A stretch of DNA of 27,880 nucleotides, taken from positions 1-27,880 of the forward strand of contig CAKOSE010000014.1 in NCBI GenBank assembly GCA_934102055.1, written 5' to 3'. The position numbers and the translations under genes are program-made. The notes beneath the pieces are model-generated. The model made no database searches, was not told the origin of the DNA, and worked only from the letters and a program-made list of their open reading frames with translations. Each line of letters starts with the position of its first letter. The stretch's first letter is position 1. Origin of the DNA: an uncultured Bacilli bacterium. Its GTDB lineage: Bacteria > Bacillota_I > Bacilli_A > RF39 > UBA660. Below, one piece after another: positions 23,472 through 27,880 of this stretch.

Positions 23472-23492
23472 CAGATTATAATAAATCTGTCT
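23472..23492 (+). terminator. Weak terminator-like hairpin after flavodoxin copy 2
   Basis: CAGATT (23472-23477) pairs with AATCTG (23484-23489) around ATAATA, followed by TCTTTC. The stem is short and the U-tail imperfect. Confidence 0.35.
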
Positions 23493-23499
23493 TTCATTG

Positions 23500-23508
23500 T
23501 GTTATAAT
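23500..23508 (+). promoter_or_regulatory. Extended -10 promoter of the 233-aa gene
   Basis: TG-T-TATAAT, perfect extended -10, 35 bases before the start codon with AGGAGG in between. Confidence 0.6.
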
Positions 23509-23542
23509 AGAAATATAGAAAAATTTTATCAGGAGGAAATAT

Positions 23543-24244
23543 ATGAACAGGGACACTAAAATTAAAGATACAAAAAGAATATTAACAGGTTTTGACGAAA
23601 AAGAATTTCAAATTTTTTTAAATGTGGGTACGGAGGGTTGTATTCCATTATCAAGAGAATTTATAAAATACTATGCCGATGAGGCATGTGTGGAAGCATG
23701 TGAATTGCTATATGATTTAAATATTCAAACATTTAGTTCTGGGGCTAATGTAGATGGACAAGAAAATGCAACTGCAGAAGCTTTTATTGGAATTTCTTAT
23801 GATACTTTAAATGACGAAAATAAAAACATTGTAAAAAAACTAATTAGTGAAGGAATAATAGGAAAAATTGTTGATAATTCAGCTCGAGGAGAAGGAAATA
23901 CTATTACAATATCTGTACCAATTAGTAGTGATGATTTAGTTGGAAATGTAAGTGATAAATTAATGGAATTAGCAAATTGTTTTGTACAACAAGATGTACT
24001 TTATGGAAGAACTACCAAGCAAGAAATAAGAGGGTTATATTATCAACTAGAAAATGGTAATTTCTATGACCACTATACATTAGGAGAATTAACTTCACAA
24101 GAATTAGAAAAAAGATTGGAAGAAGAAGTACAAGAATATTTCTCTGACGATGAGGGAAATTTGTTTTTGACTGAAGATTTGCTACATAAACATCAGTTAT
24201 ATCAAGAAAAAAATAGTGTAAAACATAGAGGAATTTCAATATAA
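23543..24244 (+). CDS. Unknown 233-aa protein between flavodoxin fragments
   Basis: Not recognised. The protein is acidic and soluble, without signal peptide or membrane segment. Notable stretches are EACVEACELLYDLNIQTFSS (a helix then strand), ENATAEAFIGISYDTLNDEN, and a Gln/Glu-rich tail ending KHRGISI. It has its own extended -10 promoter and AGGAGG 6 bases before the ATG, so it is a self-contained expression unit. Its G>C composition contrasts with the core genes. It occupies the second interval of the flavodoxin array. Possible phage-, defence- or plasmid-related origin is speculation from context. Confidence 0.75.
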   Translation: MNRDTKIKDTKRILTGFDEKEFQIFLNVGTEGCIPLSREFIKYYADEACVEACELLYDLNIQTFSSGANVDGQENATAEAFIGISYDTLNDENKNIVKKLISEGIIGKIVDNSARGEGNTITISVPISSDDLVGNVSDKLMELANCFVQQDVLYGRTTKQEIRGLYYQLENGNFYDHYTLGELTSQELEKRLEEEVQEYFSDDEGNLFLTEDLLHKHQLYQEKNSVKHRGISI

Positions 24245-24255
24245 AGTGGTATTAA

Positions 24256-24531
24256 AATTTATTTTTTACAAATTTTCCAAAAATCAGTCCACGGTGGTAT
24301 AGACCATGTCCAGCCATAAGGGCATTCCTAACAAAATATGACCTATCAAACAAAACAATAATACCATTTGCAACCAATGCAGGATGGCTTGGAAGAACAT
24401 TTAAAGAAATAGAAACCCTAGCAAACAAATCAACTATTAAAAACGAAAAAAATATAGTATTTGAAAGCTATAGTAACAATCTAAAAACAAATAAACAAGA
24501 AATAGAATCTTGGATTGAAACACTTAAATAA
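24256..24531 (+). pseudogene. 5'-truncated flavodoxin copy 3
   Basis: Open from after TAA at 24253-24255 to TAA at 24529-24531 without a start codon. From 24293 it is 97% identical (six differences in 221 bases) to 22133-22353 of the complete flavodoxin gene, after which the last codons differ (WIETLK against WLDKL). The upstream junction is the same as in copy 2 (TTTCCAAAAAT, three bases, TCCACGGTGGTA) and also keeps TATTTTTTA about 15 bases further upstream. The mosaic structure indicates recombination or gene conversion. Confidence 0.85.
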
Positions 24532-24543
24532 AAGTGTTTTTTT
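24518..24543 (+). terminator. Terminator after flavodoxin copy 3
   Basis: AAACACTT (24518-24525) pairs with AAGTGTTT (24532-24539) and is followed by a T run. The stem includes the last codons of copy 3, so this 3' end came from a once-functional gene. Confidence 0.75.
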
Positions 24544-24637
24544 ATATAATAGTAAATCAAATCAACAAAAATTAAAAAATATGTTGTTCAAAAATAACAA
24601 AATAACAATTAAAATAAAACATGAAAGGAGAGAAAAA

Positions 24638-24988
24638 ATGAACACAGATAAAATATATGCAGAACAAATAGCAAATGAATACGCCAAAAAAACAACTTCA
24701 AAAGTATTAGCCATAAAAAAATTAGATAGAAAAGTTAAATTGCCAGTCAATATCTTTGCATATACATTTGGAATAATTATGTCATTAGTATTAGGTCTTG
24801 GCATGTGCTTATCAATGAATGTAATAGGAAATGGGTTAATGACATTAGGAGTTATAATAGGAATAATAGGCTTCATAGGAGTAGGATTAAATTATCCATT
24901 ATATAAAAAAAACTTAGAAAAGAAGAAAAAAAAGTATTCATATGATATAATTAAATTAGCAAATGAAGTTTTGAAAGAAAATAAATAA
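24638..24988 (+). CDS. Small two-TM membrane protein (annotated elsewhere as dihydropteridine reductase)
   Basis: A 116-residue protein: an N-terminal soluble segment (IANEYAKKTTSKVLAIKKLD), two helices (about 42-64 and 66-88) and a basic helical tail (KKNLEKKKKKYSYDIIKLAN). The pattern is that of a Firmicutes family often labelled dihydropteridine reductase; the two membrane helices and lack of a nucleotide fold make that label doubtful. AAAGGAGAG lies 7 bases before the chosen ATG; longer in-frame starts fall in the flavodoxin fragment. First gene of an operon with TetR, membrane flavodoxin and a P-loop protein. Confidence 0.7.
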   Translation: MNTDKIYAEQIANEYAKKTTSKVLAIKKLDRKVKLPVNIFAYTFGIIMSLVLGLGMCLSMNVIGNGLMTLGVIIGIIGFIGVGLNYPLYKKNLEKKKKKYSYDIIKLANEVLKENK

Positions 24989-25005
24989 AAAGGAAGTGGT
25001 GCTAT

Positions 25006-25587
25006 ATGAACAAACATGAAAGCAAATATTTTAGCACTGCTTTTTTAATGGATGAAGCATTAATAAACTTACTAGAAAAAAAAGATATAAATTATATAAC
25101 AATAAAAGAAATATGTAAAAACGCCGGAGTAAACAGATCAACATTTTATCTTCATTACGAATCAATATATGAACTCCTAGAAGAAACCATAGAATACACA
25201 AACAAAAAATTTATAAGCTATTTTAATAAAGAAACAAAAGATTTTATAAAAGAAATAGAAACAACTTCATTACAAGAACTAAACCTAATACAAGAACAGT
25301 ATTTAAAACCCTATCTTACTTTTATAAAAGAAAATAAAAACATATTTAAAGCTTCATTAACAAGTCCAAATACAACAAGATCCATTGAAAAATATAAGAG
25401 TTTAGAAGAACATATATTAATACCAATAATAAAAAGATACAATATTAAAGACAAAGAAATAAATTATATATTATCATTTTACCTTCAAGGTATAATAGCA
25501 ATTATAAAAGAATGGATTAGTGATAATTGTAATGAATCAACAGAATTTATAGAACAAATAATTATAAAATGTGTTAATAAGGAGTAA
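25006..25587 (+). CDS. TetR-family transcriptional regulator
   Basis: A 193-residue regulator. The helix-turn-helix ITIKEICKNAGVNRSTFYLHY occupies about residues 31-51. The C-terminal domain of about 130 residues resembles TetR members with a dihydroxyacetone-kinase-regulator-like fold. It lies 17 bases after the two-TM gene, and its stop is 3 bases before the flavodoxin gene, whose AAGGAG overlaps the TetR stop, so expression is coupled. It probably autoregulates this operon (inference). Confidence 0.87.
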   Translation: MNKHESKYFSTAFLMDEALINLLEKKDINYITIKEICKNAGVNRSTFYLHYESIYELLEETIEYTNKKFISYFNKETKDFIKEIETTSLQELNLIQEQYLKPYLTFIKENKNIFKASLTSPNTTRSIEKYKSLEEHILIPIIKRYNIKDKEINYILSFYLQGIIAIIKEWISDNCNESTEFIEQIIIKCVNKE

Positions 25588-25590
25588 ACT

Positions 25591-26502
25591 ATGAGATACA
25601 ACAAATCAAAAAAAATACTAATATTTTTATGCCTATTCGTAGGAATAGGAGCCCTAATAGGAAGTACAGGAATGTTTATGGACCCAACCGGAAAACTAAC
25701 AAAAATGAATGAAATGTTACCATATTTTAAAGTATTACCATTTAGTAATGTATTATTTACAAACTATATATTCTCAGGAATAAGTCTATTAATAGTAAAC
25801 GGATTAACCAATCTAACCGCAACATACTACTTAATAAATAACAAAAAAATAGGAATAATTCTAGGAACAATATTCGGAGTAACCCTAATGCTATGGATTA
25901 CAATTCAGTTTATAATATTTCCACCAAATATAATGTCAATAGCCTTCTTCGTAATAGGACTATTGCAAACAATAATAGGATACATGACATATGTATTCTA
26001 CACCCAAGAAAATTTCAAAATAAACGAAAACAATTATAAAAACATAGGACAAAACAAAGAAACTTTAGTAGTATATTTCTCAAGAATGGGCTACACAAAA
26101 CAAATAGCACTCGAAACTGCAAACAAAGAACAAGCCGATATCTTAGAGCTAAAAACAACAGAAAAAACAGAAAACACCAAAGGCTTCTGGTGGTGTGGAA
26201 GATATGGCATGCATAAATGGAATATGAAACTAAAACCAATAAATAAAAATTTAAAAGAATATAAAAAAATAATAATAGTATCACCAATATGGGTCTTTAG
26301 CATATGCTCCCCAATAAGAACATTTTGCACAGAATATAAAAATGATATAAAAAATCCAGAATATATACTCACACACTTTATGAAATCAACTTTTAAAAAT
26401 GTAGCAAACGAACTAGACAAAATACTGAATAAAAAAAGAACAAAACTAACCTCAATATGTATAAGAATGGGAAAAATAAAATATAAAAAAGTAATAAAAT
26501 AA
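25591..26502 (+). CDS. Membrane-anchored flavodoxin (4-TM domain plus flavodoxin)
   Basis: A 303-residue two-domain protein. Four transmembrane helices (about 8-28, 50-75, 86-105, 110-132) come first, with GSTGMFMDPTG after the first helix. A flavodoxin domain follows from about 152: ETLVVYFSRMGYTKQIA (FMN phosphate loop), IIIVSPIWVFSICSPIRTF (second flavin contact) and a final SICIRMGKIKYKKV. It probably passes electrons to or from a membrane partner, or acts in quinone/stress reduction. The combination is known in Firmicutes. It is translationally linked to the TetR gene, which likely controls it. Confidence 0.82.
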   Translation: MRYNKSKKILIFLCLFVGIGALIGSTGMFMDPTGKLTKMNEMLPYFKVLPFSNVLFTNYIFSGISLLIVNGLTNLTATYYLINNKKIGIILGTIFGVTLMLWITIQFIIFPPNIMSIAFFVIGLLQTIIGYMTYVFYTQENFKINENNYKNIGQNKETLVVYFSRMGYTKQIALETANKEQADILELKTTEKTENTKGFWWCGRYGMHKWNMKLKPINKNLKEYKKIIIVSPIWVFSICSPIRTFCTEYKNDIKNPEYILTHFMKSTFKNVANELDKILNKKRTKLTSICIRMGKIKYKKVIK

Positions 26503-26512
26503 AAGGAAAAAA

Positions 26513-27595
26513 ATGAAAAAATTAAAAGTAATGTTTGGCACAAAAGGAGCAAACTACGAATACAAAATAAATGAAATAAATATATCAAACAACTGGAATC
26601 CAAAAGCAACAAATCCAAAAGATTTTGGAGGCTTTAATTATGCTACTGAAGACTGCATCATTAGATGGTTACACAGAGGAGATACATTATATGAGGTAGA
26701 AATTCCAAAAGATGCAGAAAGCATAAAAGTACAAAGTTCCACAACAATTTATCGTTCAAATAAAATAATTGTAAAAAATCCCGTAAAAGTAACAGATGAA
26801 ATAGCACTAGAACTCTATAAAAAATCACATATACCTGAAAAATCATACTACAAAGCCCTAGCAGCAGTCTCAGTAATGAACTATAAAAATACAAGTATGC
26901 AAATATTAAGAGACAAAGTAACCAAGGAAAACATAGAAACAGTCCTTGAAGAATTCAATGATTTCATAAACCACAAAAAAGAAAATCAACAACCAAATAA
27001 AACAGTAAGAATGATTCAAAGAATGTTAAACGAAATAAAATCAAATTTACTAATATCAATAAATATAGATAAATCCCCATATACAAAAGAATTATCAAAA
27101 GATAAAATAATTAATCTATATGGTCAATCAGGATCAGAAAAAACATACTATGCCAAAGAAAACTTTAATACAAAAGATTATGAAATAGTAGACACAGACG
27201 AAATATTTAAAGAAAAAAGATTTGAAAAAACAACAGGACTAAATAAAAAATTAGGAAAATATTTCAGAAAAAAGTATACTACATTACCAGATCCAATAAA
27301 AGACTTTGATCAAATATATACAGACATAATAAACTACTGTAAAAACAAAGAAAAAACAATTGTCATAGACTCAGCACAATTTCATTTAATTAAAAATCCA
27401 AAACTATTAAAAGGACAAATAATAATTATAAGAACAAGTATAGATAAATGCTATGAAAGAGCAATAAATAGATGGAAACAAAAAAATATAAACTACAAAG
27501 AAGAAGAACTAACTAAATATAAAAATAAAAAACATCAAATCTATGACTGGTATATAGGGACAAATGAATTTATAAAAATAATAGACAAAATATAA
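26513..27595 (+). CDS. DUF7666-like domain fused to a P-loop NTPase with altered Walker A
   Basis: A 360-residue protein. Residues about 1-150 resemble the clostridial DUF7666 type (FGGFNYATEDCIIRWLHRGD, YEVEIPKDAE, IYRSNKIIV, then IPEKSYYKALAAVSVM); recalled by eye, not searched. A basic linker (about 155-198) leads to a kinase-like P-loop domain. Its Walker A reads GQSGSEKT at 204-211, where the consensus GxxGxGKT glycine is Glu209. IVDTDEIF and IVIDSAQF supply acidic and strand features, and CYERAINRW looks like a lid/arginine helix. It lies 10 bases after the membrane flavodoxin in the same operon. Possible nucleoside/protein kinase or toxin-like phosphotransferase, perhaps inactive; not established. 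Confidence 0.68.
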   Translation: MKKLKVMFGTKGANYEYKINEINISNNWNPKATNPKDFGGFNYATEDCIIRWLHRGDTLYEVEIPKDAESIKVQSSTTIYRSNKIIVKNPVKVTDEIALELYKKSHIPEKSYYKALAAVSVMNYKNTSMQILRDKVTKENIETVLEEFNDFINHKKENQQPNKTVRMIQRMLNEIKSNLLISINIDKSPYTKELSKDKIINLYGQSGSEKTYYAKENFNTKDYEIVDTDEIFKEKRFEKTTGLNKKLGKYFRKKYTTLPDPIKDFDQIYTDIINYCKNKEKTIVIDSAQFHLIKNPKLLKGQIIIIRTSIDKCYERAINRWKQKNINYKEEELTKYKNKKHQIYDWYIGTNEFIKIIDKI

Positions 27596-27610
27596 AAAGT
27601 AATAAACTGA

Positions 27611-27808
27611 AAACAAGAAGCACCACCAATCAAAGAAAGAAAAAAGATACTTGATAAAAAACTAAACCAACTAGAAGACAAAAAACAAAAAATACAAGAT
27701 AGTATCGATTATATAAATTGGAAACATAAATTCTATGATGATGTATTATCAGGAAAAACTAAGTATTATAGTAATTTAATAAACACAGAAAAAGATGACA
27801 ATAAGTGA
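27611..27808 (+). pseudogene. MerR-family regulator, C-terminal remnant
   Basis: Open from just after a TGA (27608-27610). It encodes IKERKKILDKKLNQLEDKK and then IQDSIDYINWKHKFYDDVLS and GKTKYYSNLI, the coiled-coil tail of MerR regulators. The DNA-binding half is missing and there is no start codon. The terminating TGA (27806-27808) is the first three bases of the adjoining insertion-sequence end, so the IS has also replaced the natural end. Confidence 0.65.
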
Positions 27809-27880
27809 ACTGAACCCCAAAAGTTGGACAGTTTATAAATAGTTTCTAATTAGAGGATTGTAGCCTGTAATTTACAGGAG
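27806..27880 (-). mobile_element. IS3-family (IS150-like) insertion sequence, right end, cut by the window edge
   Basis: The terminal inverted repeat begins TGAACTGAACCCCAAAAG and continues TTGGACA (27806-27830), the typical end of IS3/IS150-group elements (consensus known from the family). Inside it lies the 3' end of a transposase gene on the minus strand. The rest of the element is beyond the window, so the other end, target duplication and integrity cannot be judged. Confidence 0.8.
27846..27880 (-). CDS. IS3-family transposase OrfB, C-terminal fragment (partial)
   Basis: Only the last ten codons and the stop TAG are in the window: PVNYRLQSSN, which matches the SPVxYR ending of IS3-group integrase-type transposases (DDE catalytic domain, beyond the window). 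It reads toward the inverted repeat at 27806-27830, as expected for the right end. Confidence 0.7.
   Translation of the reverse strand, partial: PVNYRLQSSN

Noticed and set aside
24515..24637. Longer start for the two-TM protein
   Set aside because: The upstream frame runs through the flavodoxin fragment and its terminator; AAAGGAGAG before 24638 marks the real start.
26091..26618. 175-codon minus-strand open frame
   Set aside because: Leu/Phe/Ser-rich antisense shadow of the membrane flavodoxin gene and the next start; no ribosome binding site. The same holds for the other long antisense frames in A-rich genes.

Overview
The window comes from a very AT-rich, standard-code (TGA is a stop), endospore-forming low-GC Gram-positive bacterium. 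The grounds are a T-box in front of tyrS, extended -10 promoters, AGGAGG ribosome binding sites, cotJ spore-coat genes and a collagen-like protein of the exosporium type. The base bias and small compact genes fit the reduced gut Bacilli/Erysipelotrichia-like lineages, but no 16S is present, so this placement is inference.

Layout. 1-1571: T-box leader and tyrS. 1585-2606 (minus): cotJC and a CotJB that seems to carry a CotJA-like segment. 2739-4460: CLC-family anion channel/transporter and a DUF6512-like membrane protein. 4506-5890 (minus): single-module Clp-type AAA+ ATPase overlapping a small membrane protein. 6001-6077: tRNA-His, then a decayed gene. 6857-8244: small Cys-rich protein and an HExxH metallopeptidase. 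8339-8950: BclA-like collagen protein. 9428-13160 (minus): Ca2+-type P-ATPase with an ion-transporter-superfamily permease. 13505-14746 (minus): two small unknown proteins and a TetR regulator. 14936-18593: MMPL/RND exporter and its secreted heptad-repeat partner, divergent from the TetR across a palindromic operator candidate. 18695-20415: YtxH protein, 26-aa membrane peptide, GDPD (minus), and a cupin without a recognisable start codon.

20451-27880 is an accessory, recombining region. A RhuM/Fic-type gene is split by a methyltransferase gene. Next come a complete flavodoxin and two 5'-truncated flavodoxin 3' ends, about 1.08 kb apart, that alternate with unrelated genes (GNAT acetyltransferase, unknown 233-aa protein). 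Both truncated copies start from the same junction sequence. A four-gene operon follows: small two-TM protein, TetR, membrane-anchored flavodoxin, and a DUF7666-like/P-loop fusion. The window ends in a MerR remnant cut by the end of an IS3-family element.

The + strand is A- and C-rich over T and G across the core genes whichever way they are read. The acetyltransferase, methyltransferase, RhuM remnant and 233-aa gene break this pattern (G>C), which independently marks them as recent arrivals. The best candidates for something undescribed are the flavodoxin-3'-end cassette array and the altered P-loop fusion protein.
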